DNA of 64,000 nt from JBCCQH01 sp039024435 (GCA_039024435.1 JBCCQH010000024.1:1-64000), one strand, 5' to 3'. Counted from the first letter of the stretch, positions 8,452-18,396 are shown. Made by a program: numbers and translations. The notes: generated by a model not told the origin, from the letters alone.

Positions 8452-10317
8452 ATGTTTACAGAATACGATGTAATCGTTGTGGGAGGAGGTCATTCTGGAT
8501 GCGAAGCCGCAGCCGCCGTGGCAAACATGGGGCAGAAGGTACTGCTGGTAACGATGAATATGAATACGATTGCTCAGATGTCATGTAACCCCGCAATGGG
8601 AGGAGTGGCCAAAGGACAATTGGTGCGGGAGATCGACGCAATGGGGGGTTACTCGGGAATCGTATCGGATAAGACGATGATTCAGTTCCGGATGCTGAAT
8701 CGCTCCAAAGGTCCCGCCATGTGGAGCCCGCGTTGTCAGTCGGATCGAATGCGTTTTGCCGAAACGTGGCGCTTGGCCTTGGAAGCAAATCCCAATGTAG
8801 ACTTCTGGCAAGAAATGGTCCGGGAGTTGGTGATCAAAGAAGGGCGAGTCACCGGAGTCAAGACCGGAATGGGATTGGAGATTCCGGCCAAGGCGGTCAT
8901 CCTTACCAATGGAACATTTTTAAATGGGCTTATCCATATCGGGGAGAAGCGTTTCGGCGGCGGCCGTGCCGGTGAACGGGCCTCAACCGGGCTGACCGAA
9001 CAATTGCACGCGCTCGGCTTTGCGAGTGGACGGATGAAAACGGGTACGCCGCCCCGGATGGATGGGCGGACCATCGACTGGTCGCGGCTTACGCGCCAGG
9101 ATGGCGATGAAAATCCGGCGAAGTTTTCCTTCTCGGAGGAAACGTCGCCCCTGTCAAAACAGCGTCCTTGCTACATTGCCCATACAAATCAAGCTGTACA
9201 CGATATCCTGGCAACGGGATTCGAGAAGTCACCGATGTTTACCGGACGCATCCAGGGACTCGGTCCGCGGTACTGCCCCTCGATTGAAGATAAGATCGTA
9301 CGCTTCGCGGACAAAAACCGGCACCAGTTGTTCATTGAACCGGAAGGCTGGAATACCGTGGAGATTTATGTCAACGGATTTTCATCGAGCTTGCCGGAAG
9401 ACGTCCAGTACGAGGCGATCCGGAAAGTAGAAGGATTCGAAAATGCAAAGATGTTTCGCCCAGGGTATGCCATCGAATACGACTTCTTCCCGCCACAACA
9501 ACTCAAGTTGAGCCTGGAGACCAAACTGGTCGACGGACTTTTTTTCGCCGGTCAGATCAACGGAACGACCGGTTACGAAGAAGCCGGTTGCCAGGGGATG
9601 ATGGCGGGCATCAATGCCGTGCTGAAGATCCGGGATGAGGAGCCATTGGTCTTAAAGCGGGATGAAGCCTACGTCGGGGTACTGATCGATGACCTCGTGA
9701 ACAAGGGGACCGATGAACCTTACCGGATGTTTACTTCTCGGGCGGAGTACCGCATTCTGCTGCGGCAAGACAATGCTGATTTGCGCTTGACGGAAAAAGC
9801 CTACGGACTGGGACTGGCAAACGATGAACGCTACCAGCGCGTTCAGGAAAAGAAAGCCGGCATCGAAACGATTCGCAAGCTGATCAACACGGTATCAATT
9901 ACCCCCGATCAGGCAAATGGAATGCTGACAAAATTGGGTACGTCTCCGCTCAAGCAGAGCGTCAAAGCCTACAAGGTGCTGACGCGCCCCGGGGTAGGAC
10001 TCAACGATTTGAAAGCCATCAACCCAGAATTGGCAAAGGTCCTGGCGCGTTACGATGCGGAGACATCGGCCCAGGCCGTAATCCAAATCAAGTACCAAGG
10101 TTACATTCGCAAGGAGCGAGAACTGGCAGAAAAGATGATTCGCCTGGACGATATTGTTCTACCCGATACATTTGACTACCATCGCATAGGAGCATTGTCC
10201 TACGAAGGTCGGGAAAAACTTTCCCGGGTCAAGCCGGCTTCGCTTGGTCAAGCCAGTCGGATCAGTGGCGTCACGCCCGCCGATATTTCCGTGCTGATGG
10301 TCTACATCGGGCGTTGA
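8452..10317 (+). CDS. mnmG: tRNA uridine-5-carboxymethylaminomethyl modification enzyme MnmG
   Basis: A 621-aa FAD protein. With MnmE it installs the cmnm5 group at wobble U34 of certain tRNAs. The N-terminal dinucleotide-binding motif is GGGHSGCEAA (residues about 10-19). Signature stretches SCNPAMGGVAKG, GTFLNGLIHIGE, the FAD-contacting region INGTTGYEEAGCQG and the C-terminal MnmE-binding domain are all present. Length is normal. The gene is preceded by a 125-bp gap holding the parS-like palindrome. MnmE is not in the window. Confidence 0.97.
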   Translation: MFTEYDVIVVGGGHSGCEAAAAVANMGQKVLLVTMNMNTIAQMSCNPAMGGVAKGQLVREIDAMGGYSGIVSDKTMIQFRMLNRSKGPAMWSPRCQSDRMRFAETWRLALEANPNVDFWQEMVRELVIKEGRVTGVKTGMGLEIPAKAVILTNGTFLNGLIHIGEKRFGGGRAGERASTGLTEQLHALGFASGRMKTGTPPRMDGRTIDWSRLTRQDGDENPAKFSFSEETSPLSKQRPCYIAHTNQAVHDILATGFEKSPMFTGRIQGLGPRYCPSIEDKIVRFADKNRHQLFIEPEGWNTVEIYVNGFSSSLPEDVQYEAIRKVEGFENAKMFRPGYAIEYDFFPPQQLKLSLETKLVDGLFFAGQINGTTGYEEAGCQGMMAGINAVLKIRDEEPLVLKRDEAYVGVLIDDLVNKGTDEPYRMFTSRAEYRILLRQDNADLRLTEKAYGLGLANDERYQRVQEKKAGIETIRKLINTVSITPDQANGMLTKLGTSPLKQSVKAYKVLTRPGVGLNDLKAINPELAKVLARYDAETSAQAVIQIKYQGYIRKERELAEKMIRLDDIVLPDTFDYHRIGALSYEGREKLSRVKPASLGQASRISGVTPADISVLMVYIGR

Positions 10318-10344
10318 TGGATTTACGGTCAACTCAATAACTGC

Positions 10345-11226
10345 ATGTACAACTACCCCGTTTGTCCCGTTTGTAAGTCGGAAGACTTTGGTCCGGTGCT
10401 TCAGGCCAAAGACACGACCGTTTCGAATGAGATGTTTCAGATTTGCCATTGCCGAAACTGTGATCAGCGGTTTACGAATCCAGTTCCAGAAGCCGAGGCC
10501 ATTGGACCGTATTATAAAAGTGAAGCGTACATTTCCCACAGCAATACGTCCCAAGGGTTGATCAATCGCCTCTACCAAACGGTACGGAAGATTACACTGC
10601 GAAGCAAACGGAAATTGGTGACCGGCGAAACCGGAGCGGTCAAGGGCGATATCTTGGACATTGGGAGTGGTGCAGGGGCTTTTCTCGCCGAGATGCAACA
10701 GAGTGGTTGGAAAGCCATTGGCCTGGAACCCGACGAGGATGCGCGCACAGTAGCCCAAGCGGATTTCGGGGTGGAATCTCAGGAGATTGATCGACTGTTT
10801 GAACTGCCCGAAAACAGTGTGGATGCGATTACGATGTGGCATGTGCTGGAGCACGTGCACGAGCTGGACCTCTACCTAGAAAAGATGAAGTCTTTGTTGA
10901 GGTCAAAAGGAGCAATCTTCATTGCCGTACCGAATTATACTTCGTGGGATGCAAGAAAGTACAAAGAGAGATGGGCGGCCTATGACGTACCCCGTCACCT
11001 TTACCATTTTGCTCCAGTCAGCATGAAGGTATTGATTGAGCGCCACGGATTAAAGGTGGCTAAGCTCAAGTGGATGCCGTTCGATTCATTTTACGTCAGT
11101 ATGTTGAGTGAGCGCAACCACGGCGGCTCGGTGCTACGGGGAATTTGGAATGGTTTTTGCTCGTTTTTGGTTGCCATGCGCCGAACGGATCGGTGTAGCT
11201 CCATAATTTACGTTGTGAAAAAGTGA
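10345..11226 (+). CDS. Class I SAM-dependent methyltransferase with N-terminal zinc ribbon
   Basis: A 293-aa protein. Residues 7-40 contain two Cys pairs (CPVC and CHCRNC) that look like a zinc ribbon. A Rossmann-type methyltransferase follows, with motif I ILDIGSGAGAFLAEM at about 94-108 and a post-motif DAITMWHVLEHV. Such proteins are usually linked to sugar or polyketide modification, but the substrate cannot be read from the sequence. The stop overlaps the next start as GTGA, suggesting co-translation with the hypothetical protein that follows. Confidence 0.85.
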   Translation: MYNYPVCPVCKSEDFGPVLQAKDTTVSNEMFQICHCRNCDQRFTNPVPEAEAIGPYYKSEAYISHSNTSQGLINRLYQTVRKITLRSKRKLVTGETGAVKGDILDIGSGAGAFLAEMQQSGWKAIGLEPDEDARTVAQADFGVESQEIDRLFELPENSVDAITMWHVLEHVHELDLYLEKMKSLLRSKGAIFIAVPNYTSWDARKYKERWAAYDVPRHLYHFAPVSMKVLIERHGLKVAKLKWMPFDSFYVSMLSERNHGGSVLRGIWNGFCSFLVAMRRTDRCSSIIYVVKK

Positions 11227-11822
11227 ACATGCGGATAAACCCCATTTGGAGGCCCGCCAGTGGATTTTCGGTTAGAGTGAATGGATCACTCTGTCGGGGA
11301 AGAGATAATCGATTTAAAGACGATTTTTGGCGACCGGTTTACCTGTTGATTATCAGCACTTTATGGACAACGAATTTCGCATTATATGCGAAGGCTCAGA
11401 AAACCAATGAGTTATGTTTTGAAGAGTTGATGGGCAATTTTTTGGCATCTGATTCTCGGAAATATTCCGCAGTTTTTGGATTTCGTACGCCAGGGCTCAA
11501 CGGAGTTGTGGATAGCACGCTAGGTGTTCCGCTTTCCTTGCGGATCGATCCACCGCAAGTGAGCTTCGAAAAAATAGACCGAGAAAAATACACTCGGGAA
11601 GTACTCGTGGACGTAGTGTTTATCGACTCCACGGAACAATTGCGATCACTGGTATGGCGAGATACGATTGGGCGCCGGGACATCGGAAAGGTGCGCCGAA
11701 CGAAGTATCCCGAATTAAAAGGAACCGATCCGCGGTGGGCGGCCCGTTTTCTGGCTCCAGGAATTATGTTGGGCGCCGGTATCGCGGGAATCCTATCTTT
11801 ATTTTATATTCGCTCGATTTGA
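11223..11822 (+). CDS. Hypothetical protein with C-terminal membrane helix
   Basis: About 199 aa if it starts at GTG 11223; an ATG lies two codons on (11229). I do not recognise the family. A hydrophobic stretch at about residues 42-58 (VYLLIISTLWTTNFALYA) resembles a signal peptide set too far from the N terminus, so the true start may be a TTG near 11347. A second hydrophobic helix closes the protein (APGIMLGAGIAGILSLFYI). The arrangement suggests a small periplasmic protein anchored at its C terminus. It is sandwiched without gaps between the methyltransferase and the Ig-like lipoprotein. Confidence 0.55.
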   Translation: MNMRINPIWRPASGFSVRVNGSLCRGRDNRFKDDFWRPVYLLIISTLWTTNFALYAKAQKTNELCFEELMGNFLASDSRKYSAVFGFRTPGLNGVVDSTLGVPLSLRIDPPQVSFEKIDREKYTREVLVDVVFIDSTEQLRSLVWRDTIGRRDIGKVRRTKYPELKGTDPRWAARFLAPGIMLGAGIAGILSLFYIRSI

Positions 11823-11824
11823 AT

Positions 11825-13612
11825 ATGTCGCGACCGATTACCACTCCATTTCGTTTGCTGCTGCTGCTGGCAGTGGTGCTACAGGCTTGTGCCCACGTGG
11901 TAAAACCCACCGGGGGGCCCAAGGACGCTACTGGACCGCAGATTGTGGGAGCGATCCCGCCTCCGCGGACCCTGAATTTTATTGGAGATGAAGTCGTGAT
12001 TTATTTTGATGAGTTCATCAAACCAGGCAACTACGCGAAAGAAGTATTCCTTTCTCCGGTACCTCCAGTCGAGCCGACGATTACGGTGAAGAATCGGCGG
12101 ATGCGGGTAAAGTTCAACGCGCCTTTGCGGGCAAATACGACTTACGTAATCACTTTCGGTACCGGGATCAAAGACTTCAATGAAGGCAATAAGATGGACA
12201 AGGCCTTCACGTATGCCTTCAGTACTGGAAGCGAGCTGGACACCCTGCAGATCAAAGGCAAAGTTACCTTCCCCTGGGAAGACAAGGGCGAACCGGAAAT
12301 GAAGGTACTGGCCTACCTGGCGGATGAGATTGAGGGCAACGATATTTTTGATCTGCGTCCGGTCTACGCCACAGAAACGGACAAAGAAGGCGAGTTTACC
12401 ATTGAATACTTGCGCGAGGCCGCCTACAAAATTTACGCCGTCCAGGATGCGGACGGTAGCTACACTTTCAATAACTCCCGGGAACGCATCGCCATCGCGC
12501 TCAATCCGGTGGTGGATCTAGAAGATAGCGCCCAGCGAGATATCCGCCTGGAACTCTTTTCGTTCATTGAGGACAAAATTGCTCCGGGAGTTCGTTCGGC
12601 CCGCTGGTCAAATGACCGCACTATCCATCTGGAATTTACTGAATCGATTCGACCGCGTTTTGATTCGATTTCGCTGAAAGTGACTTTATTGGATTCGGCC
12701 ACGGGCGAAAGTCGGCGAGTGACGAGCTACCGCTTTGGGGATAAGAGCACCCAGAACATGCTGTTGGAATCGCCGTTTCCCCGGACAAAAGACTACAAGC
12801 TGATCGTGGCGCAAATCATGGATACGCTCGGGACCTTCTCGGATACAACCTTGACCCTGTTCTACGACCTGATGGCGAAGGACGATATCGGCAAATTTTT
12901 TGATCCTCCTATCGTGGAACCCGGTAGCAATGCGATGCGGCTTTACAGCTATTTTCCGCTGCCGCAAGACCTGGATACCAGCCAAGTGTACATTACCGAT
13001 TCGGCGGGCAAGCGCCTGCCGATTGAGTTAAGTGCGGATACCTTCCTGGTACGGATCAAACCGGACACTGCAGGCTTGGTGCCCAATATTCCCTATACTT
13101 TGCGGCTGGACAGCACGATTTCGGTATCTGATACCCAGCGCACGGATACGAATCTTGCCTTTACTTTTGCGTTTACCGATCCCTTGCAATTCGGATCGTT
13201 GTCCGGAGAAATCGTGGCGGACAGCCTCGACTCGACCGCACAGTACGTAATGCTGCTGCTTACCCGGGGGAAAAAAGGTGCGAAAACCTTGGCCCGGATT
13301 ATCGGTCCGGGTCCATTTTCGTTTCCGTATCTGCTGGCCGGATCCTATACCATCAAGTTGATCAAGGACGATGACCGCAACGGCTATCTGAGTCCGGGAA
13401 GTTTGGACCCCTATTTCCTCCCAGAAGCAGTGATCATCGATCCCCAGCCCGTCAAGGTCAAAGCCAACTGGACCGTAGAGGACTACAACGTATTTCCCTA
13501 TCCTCCACAAAAGGAGAAATCGAGCAAACTGGCCCGGGCAGAAGGGGAAAGTCCCAAGGGCAAAGGCGATGACCACGACCACGAAGGGCACGATCACGAT
13601 GATGAAGACTGA
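11825..13612 (+). CDS. Ig-like domain lipoprotein with acidic/His-rich tail
   Basis: A 595-aa predicted outer-membrane or periplasmic lipoprotein. The signal peptide ends in a lipobox, LLAVVLQAC. Residues about 36-140 match the SbsA-type Ig-like (bacterial Ig5) domain, including VVIYFDEFIKPGN, RMRVKFNAPLRANTTY and FGTGIKDFNEGN. The rest is beta-rich and contains further Ig-like segments. The last ~15 residues are His/Asp/Glu only (DDHDHEGHDHDDED), a possible metal-binding tail. The start at 11825 begins 2 nt after the previous stop; the open frame upstream lies inside that gene and is not used. Confidence 0.8.
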   Translation: MSRPITTPFRLLLLLAVVLQACAHVVKPTGGPKDATGPQIVGAIPPPRTLNFIGDEVVIYFDEFIKPGNYAKEVFLSPVPPVEPTITVKNRRMRVKFNAPLRANTTYVITFGTGIKDFNEGNKMDKAFTYAFSTGSELDTLQIKGKVTFPWEDKGEPEMKVLAYLADEIEGNDIFDLRPVYATETDKEGEFTIEYLREAAYKIYAVQDADGSYTFNNSRERIAIALNPVVDLEDSAQRDIRLELFSFIEDKIAPGVRSARWSNDRTIHLEFTESIRPRFDSISLKVTLLDSATGESRRVTSYRFGDKSTQNMLLESPFPRTKDYKLIVAQIMDTLGTFSDTTLTLFYDLMAKDDIGKFFDPPIVEPGSNAMRLYSYFPLPQDLDTSQVYITDSAGKRLPIELSADTFLVRIKPDTAGLVPNIPYTLRLDSTISVSDTQRTDTNLAFTFAFTDPLQFGSLSGEIVADSLDSTAQYVMLLLTRGKKGAKTLARIIGPGPFSFPYLLAGSYTIKLIKDDDRNGYLSPGSLDPYFLPEAVIIDPQPVKVKANWTVEDYNVFPYPPQKEKSSKLARAEGESPKGKGDDHDHEGHDHDDED

Positions 13613-13663
13613 GTTTTATCGCTGAGGTGAGCGTAAATAATCAAGTAAAATATTGATAATCAG

Positions 13664-14356
13664 TTATTTAGTAAATTTATATCCCACTCGATGTACCGTG
13701 ATGATATGTTTGGGCTCTGAGGGATTCCGCTCAATTTTTTTGCGCAGATGCGTGACGTGAGTATCGATGGTCCGCGTAGAAAGCAGGTAATCATGGCCCC
13801 AGACTTCCTCCATAATTGTCTCCCGACTGAGGATTTTGCCTTCGTGGTGAATAAAGTACCGCAGCAATTTGCTCTCCATTTTGGTCATTTCGATCATCTT
13901 TTCCCCAATCTGGATGCTGTGCGCCTTGAAGTCGATCGACAGGTCGCGCAACTGGTAGGACAATTCATAATCGGTCACCTTTCCCGCTCGCCGAAATAGC
14001 GCCTCGATGCGGGCGGACAGTTCCATGATGTCAAACGGTTTGGTGAGGTAGTCGTCCGCCCCGGTTTTCAGCCCGATGACCTTGTCGATGGGTTGGCCTT
14101 TGGCGGTGAGCATGATGATCGGAACATCATTGCCAGTTGACCGCAGACGCTTACAGACTTCCATTCCGCTCATTTTTGGCAGCATGAGATCAAGCAATAC
14201 CAAATCGGGGTGATCGGTTTCTGCGCGCTTCAGTCCGATTTCGCCATCTTCCGCGACGAGGACCTCATACCCTTCAAACGCAAGGTTTTGTTCGAGGAGG
14301 TAGCGGATAGACTCGTCGTCCTCGACAATCAGAATTTTTCGGCGGAGGTTCTTCAT
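13664..14356 (-). CDS. OmpR/PhoB-family response regulator
   Basis: A 230-aa two-component regulator. The receiver domain has the acidic pair EDDE (residues about 12-15), the phospho-acceptor Asp in LVLLDLMLPKMSG and the conserved Lys in LTAKG/LTKPFD. A winged-helix DNA-binding domain follows, with the typical ending VTHLRKKIE..IITVHRVGYKF. It overlaps the upstream histidine-kinase gene by 4 nt (ATGA), so the two form one operon and almost certainly one signalling pair. Target genes are unknown. Confidence 0.95.
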   Translation of the reverse strand: MKNLRRKILIVEDDESIRYLLEQNLAFEGYEVLVAEDGEIGLKRAETDHPDLVLLDLMLPKMSGMEVCKRLRSTGNDVPIIMLTAKGQPIDKVIGLKTGADDYLTKPFDIMELSARIEALFRRAGKVTDYELSYQLRDLSIDFKAHSIQIGEKMIEMTKMESKLLRYFIHHEGKILSRETIMEEVWGHDYLLSTRTIDTHVTHLRKKIERNPSEPKHIITVHRVGYKFTK

Positions 14357-16047
14357 GGCGTTGAGCTTTTGGTAAAGGGCAAAATGAGGTAAAACGTGCT
14401 GCCGGAGCCGATTTTGCTCTCGACGTTGATCTGGCCTTTGTGGTTTTTGAGGATGGCGCGGGCCATGCTCAGACCGATTCCGTGGCCTTTTACATTGTGG
14501 ATGTCGGTGTTGCCGAGGCGAACAAATTTTTCAAAAATGATGGCTTGATTTTCCCGGCTGATCCCGATGCCAAAGTCCTGAACATCAATGCGGAATCCCC
14601 GGCGCTCGGTAGATCCCCGCAGCACGATGCGGTTGCCTTCGGGGGCGTATTTTCGGGCATTGTCGATGAGAATGGTAAATACTTGTTCGAGGGCCTGGGC
14701 ATCGATTTCAAGGCTCTGATCGGGAATTTCGTTTTCTTCGATTTCGAGGACCGCCCCCACGTTTTCCCGAAAGAATCGCTTGACCGAATTCCACCACTGC
14801 GGGATGGGAAGCACTTGTTTCTGGTACTTTTTCTTGCCCGCTTCCAATTGCGAAAAGTCCAGGAGGGTACGGATCAAGTACTGCAGCCGTTCAGTTTCTT
14901 TCCCGAGGATGGAGACGACTTTGCTGCTTTGCTCCGGGTTTTGGGCCCGGCCCAGTTTCAAGGTGTCCGAGGCCAGTTTGATGGATGCCAGGGGAGTCTT
15001 GATCTCGTGCGAAACATTGGCGACAAATTCAGTTTTCAGGCGGGATAGCTTGACCATGCGGGCCGCCGCACGAAATAGGAGTATCAGCACCAAAATCAAT
15101 ACCACAAACAAGGCAATGATCAGGTAGAAGTTGCGGTCGTAGATGCTGTCGGCAACTTCGTCTACGGAAGAATCGCGGAACCGCAGTCCGATGCGGTATT
15201 TCGACAGCCAGGAACCGATGTCGGCGAGGCTGGAAGTGTGCTCAAAATCGCGCTGCCCGTAGGCTACGGAATTGTAAACGACCCGACTGCCGCGTAGATC
15301 GAGTACGCCGAGTTGCAGGTATTTGCGCTTGATGCCTTCGCGTTCGTCTTCGCCTTCCCAGAAGGTATCGTTGAAATAGTCGCGGACGAGGACATTTTCC
15401 AGGTACCATTCATTCGTCTGATTGAAGATGAATCCGAGCAGACTGTCGGTTTTTGGGTGGAACCAGGGCACTCCGGTCAGGACCGCATCGGTGAAAGCCA
15501 TATCGTAGCCAAAGATCAAATTGCTGTCGACGGCGGATTTCCAGTACTCGGTCGCAAAGCTGTCCACGGTCAGATAAGGCTCCGTGAGCCGGCGCAGTTC
15601 TTGCTCGATGGTGACGCCGAGATCGGTGTCCGGGCGCCAGTCCCCCAGCTTGCTCAGATTGCCGCGGTAACGATTCGGCTGTTTGTATTCGTATGCTCGG
15701 TAGCGCCGTTTTCGGCGATCCGGGAACACCACGATCCATGAATTGCTGATCAGTTCGGTACTGGCGATCAGCAAAAGATTGGCGCGGAGGGAGAGGAGAT
15801 TTTCTTCGCTAAAAGCATCCGGGGCAATGCTGTGTTGCAATACACTGGCCCCGCGGGTGATCGTCTGGGTGTAGGTCTGGTCCAATCCCCGGGCCGCATC
15901 GTCGGCGATGGTCTGCATGCTGTTGTGCAGTCCCGATCGGATTTGGAGCCTAAGGTTCGGCAATGCGGAAATCTGAAAGATAAAGATGCCCAGAACCAAG
16001 CCGATGGCCAGCGCCCCAAAAACCAGTATGGCATTCCGCGATTTCAC
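14353..16047 (-). CDS. Sensor histidine kinase
   Basis: A 564-aa membrane kinase that phosphorylates the adjacent regulator. One helix at about residues 8-29 and a second at about 308-328 enclose a ~280-residue periplasmic sensor region with no recognised fold. The cytoplasmic part has the H box FVANVSHEIKTPLAS, the N box ILIDNARKYAPEG, G1 DFGIGIS and G2 GHGIGLSMA, and ends near the last residue of the GHKL domain. The start is GTG at 16047. The 78-bp gap upstream is shared with the divergent lipoprotein gene. Confidence 0.93.
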   Translation of the reverse strand: MKSRNAILVFGALAIGLVLGIFIFQISALPNLRLQIRSGLHNSMQTIADDAARGLDQTYTQTITRGASVLQHSIAPDAFSEENLLSLRANLLLIASTELISNSWIVVFPDRRKRRYRAYEYKQPNRYRGNLSKLGDWRPDTDLGVTIEQELRRLTEPYLTVDSFATEYWKSAVDSNLIFGYDMAFTDAVLTGVPWFHPKTDSLLGFIFNQTNEWYLENVLVRDYFNDTFWEGEDEREGIKRKYLQLGVLDLRGSRVVYNSVAYGQRDFEHTSSLADIGSWLSKYRIGLRFRDSSVDEVADSIYDRNFYLIIALFVVLILVLILLFRAAARMVKLSRLKTEFVANVSHEIKTPLASIKLASDTLKLGRAQNPEQSSKVVSILGKETERLQYLIRTLLDFSQLEAGKKKYQKQVLPIPQWWNSVKRFFRENVGAVLEIEENEIPDQSLEIDAQALEQVFTILIDNARKYAPEGNRIVLRGSTERRGFRIDVQDFGIGISRENQAIIFEKFVRLGNTDIHNVKGHGIGLSMARAILKNHKGQINVESKIGSGSTFYLILPFTKSSTP

Positions 16048-16125
16048 TGTACCAAAAATTCAGCCTTTTTCAGGATTCCGCAAATTATTAACAAGTTTAA
16101 CGCATTTCTTCGTATCATCTGCGAT

Positions 16126-17181
16126 ATGAACCCGCGTTCCCATCCCGCTCTGATGTCGATTGCGGTGGCCTCGCTGCTGCTGTTCTGTGCGTGTTTGCGC
16201 CCGATGGACGCGGACTTTGGACGGGAAAAAGCGGGTCTCGCCGATTATGAACTGCTGTGGATTCTGCAAGTTCCACTTACCCTTGATTCGGCGGAAATCG
16301 ATGACCAAACCACTCGCCAAAGCAAGCTGCGGGCTTTTAATGGGCCTTTTTTTCGGGATGGGGTCACGGCGGTAGTGCGGGATGTATTTGCGGAAAAGCT
16401 GACCCTGTACCCGGACCACGACGACAAGAAAGCTCCGGTAGAGAACTTGGCTCAGCGCCTCATTCAGATGGAAGGCGACAAGAAAGACCTCTCGCCGCTG
16501 GAACAAGTCGTAGAATTGGTCTGTGTCGTGGACCTGCGGAGCAGCCGCCCCGGACTGGGCAAGCTGGAATTTGCCCGTTTGATTTGGCGCTACCCGGGTC
16601 TGACCCGGGCGGACCGCGTCTTTGGGGGACTCAAAGCCGTGGACCTCGCCGAAATGGAGTATACCGTAAAGTTGACGTCGGGCGAAATCGACCTGATGCA
16701 ATTCATCGAGGCGGACCGCATGTACCTGCGTCCCGTTTACCTCCGCACCAACTTTCGGGAATATACCATCCGCAGTGCCGAGGAGGCGGATTTTGTCCAC
16801 GATGTGATCGTACAGGGATTTTACAGCCGGATCGATTGGGTGGAAGATGGCATCAACATTTCCGGAAAACAGAAAATCGAGTTGCCGCCGGATCAAGTGG
16901 TGCGGTACAACGGCATGTATGAATTCACGAATCCGGCGGATACCTCGCGTCTGACGGTGTACCTGACAGCAGAGCGGGATTACTTGGTGGCAGACTGGAC
17001 GCAGCGATTCCGCATCGAAAAGCTGATGGCATTTGCGGATACGGCATTTTTCAGCCACGCCAAGGAGTTTTACTACTTTTCGGAGCAGCCGGACAGCGCA
17101 GCTCCGGACAGTGCGATGTGCTTGCAGTACGTAAAGGGCAACGACACGCTGGTGGGTTACCGGGTAGAAGACGGCAGCTAA
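16126..17181 (+). CDS. Hypothetical lipoprotein
   Basis: A 351-aa protein, not recognised. The N terminus is a signal peptide with a possible lipobox ending in LLLFCAC. The mature part is soluble and mixed alpha/beta with no familiar motif; the only other hydrophobic stretches are short strands. The ATG at 16126 was chosen because it immediately precedes the signal peptide; the longer open frame upstream runs antisense to the kinase gene. It is transcribed divergently from the sensor kinase and converges on the GroES-like gene with only 8 bp between the stop codons. Confidence 0.7.
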   Translation: MNPRSHPALMSIAVASLLLFCACLRPMDADFGREKAGLADYELLWILQVPLTLDSAEIDDQTTRQSKLRAFNGPFFRDGVTAVVRDVFAEKLTLYPDHDDKKAPVENLAQRLIQMEGDKKDLSPLEQVVELVCVVDLRSSRPGLGKLEFARLIWRYPGLTRADRVFGGLKAVDLAEMEYTVKLTSGEIDLMQFIEADRMYLRPVYLRTNFREYTIRSAEEADFVHDVIVQGFYSRIDWVEDGINISGKQKIELPPDQVVRYNGMYEFTNPADTSRLTVYLTAERDYLVADWTQRFRIEKLMAFADTAFFSHAKEFYYFSEQPDSAAPDSAMCLQYVKGNDTLVGYRVEDGS

Positions 17182-17189
17182 CTTTCCAC

Positions 17190-17588
17190 TCAGTCGAGCA
17201 ACTCTTCGTCGCGCTCGAGGAGTAAAATCGAATTCTGGGGCACGATCAGGTATTTTTCTCCGTAGAATTCGACTTCGTAAGCGGAATTCTGTAAGAAAAT
17301 GGCGAGGTCACCGACTTTGGCTTGGAGGGGCACGTACTTGATCTTTTCGTCGGCTTCCTTCCAGGGCTCGAGTGCGTCGTCCGTCGGGACAGGAATGGGG
17401 TATCCAGGACCCACTTTCATCACATATCCACTGCGGATTTGTTCCTTTTCTTTGACGCCGGGGGGCAGGAACAGGCCGCTCTTGGTGCGATCCGTACCGG
17501 ATTTTGGATGGATGAGGACGCGGTCGCCCACTACGATTAAGTTAGCGAGTCGATTGGCCGTAGATTCGTGCATGGAATTGGAACTCAT
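17190..17588 (-). CDS. GroES-like co-chaperone (orphan)
   Basis: A 132-aa GroES-fold protein. VVGDRVLIHPK, RTKSGLFLPPGVKEKEQ and GYVMKVGPGYPIP correspond to the chaperonin-10 barrel and mobile loop. It is about 35 residues longer than classical GroES and has an inserted Asp/Glu-rich segment, the form seen as a second GroES-like protein in Bacteroidota. No groEL is adjacent, so it is probably not the main co-chaperonin. The ATG at 17588 is preferred to a TTG at 17600. Confidence 0.85.
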   Translation of the reverse strand: MSSNSMHESTANRLANLIVVGDRVLIHPKSGTDRTKSGLFLPPGVKEKEQIRSGYVMKVGPGYPIPVPTDDALEPWKEADEKIKYVPLQAKVGDLAIFLQNSAYEVEFYGEKYLIVPQNSILLLERDEELLD

Positions 17589-17712
17589 TTGGCACTTCAA
17601 CGAAAAGGGTACGCTGGTTGTTTGCCTTTGAGGCCGTAAAATATGCGCCGGGAAGGTTGAAAATCAGTTTATCGAAAATAAGAACGACTGGTCAATCGCA
17701 GGGTTCCGTCGG

Positions 17713-18396
17713 TCAGTCGGGCTTGTGCCCGGGCGATTTGGCGAGAACCGTGATGCCACCGCGGACACGCTGTTCCAGGTCCACCAGGATCTCGGCGTCG
17801 AGGGGAACTAGAACATCGATTCGCGATCCGAAGCGAATGAATCCCATTTCGTTGCCCTGCTGCAGGTTTTCGCCTTCCTTGACGTACCAGCGAATGCGGC
17901 GGGCGACGGCTCCGGCGATTTGCTTAAACGCGACTTGCCAGTGCTTATTTTCCAGGACAAAGTAGGTCTGCTCGTTTTCCGTGGAGCTTTTGGGGTTGAA
18001 GGCCACGAGGTATTTTCCCGGGAAGTACTTGTGGAACACGAGCTTCCCGGAGATGGGATTGCGGGTGACGTGGACATTGAGCGGCGACATGAAGATGCTG
18101 ATCTGCCGTACGGGACCATTGAAGAAAACTTGGTCGTCGATTTCTTCAATGACGACGACTTTGCCATCGGAGGGAGCCAGGATGCCGTCCTCGGTAAGCG
18201 TAGGCCGGACCTTGGGATCGCGGAAAAAATTGAGGATAAAGCCGAAAAGAATCAGCCCGGAAAGGGCCAGGATCGTGCCGAGCCACCAGACCGGAGAATC
18301 TTGCAAAAGCGGGAAATAGATCGCCGACCAAACTCCGATCAGTATCAACAGAGAAACGGGGATGATTACTTTGCCTTCGCGGTGAAGTCGCATCAT
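17713..18396 (-). CDS. psd: Phosphatidylserine decarboxylase family protein
   Basis: A 227-aa enzyme that makes phosphatidylethanolamine from phosphatidylserine. Two hydrophobic segments near the N terminus (about 10-28 and 38-58) anchor it in the membrane. The catalytic part contains LAPSDGKVVVIEE, IFMSPLNVHVTRNPISG and the self-cleavage site in RFGSRIDVLVP, where the new pyruvoyl group forms at the Ser. The short length fits the archaeal/Bacteroidota type (Psd-A). The phosphatidylserine synthase gene is not in the window. Confidence 0.92.
   Translation of the reverse strand: MMRLHREGKVIIPVSLLILIGVWSAIYFPLLQDSPVWWLGTILALSGLILFGFILNFFRDPKVRPTLTEDGILAPSDGKVVVIEEIDDQVFFNGPVRQISIFMSPLNVHVTRNPISGKLVFHKYFPGKYLVAFNPKSSTENEQTYFVLENKHWQVAFKQIAGAVARRIRWYVKEGENLQQGNEMGFIRFGSRIDVLVPLDAEILVDLEQRVRGGITVLAKSPGHKPD

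Noticed and set aside
7900..10400. Chromosomal origin (oriC) near mnmG
   Set aside because: No dnaA gene and no cluster of DnaA boxes was seen by eye. Only the parS-like site supports an origin-proximal position.
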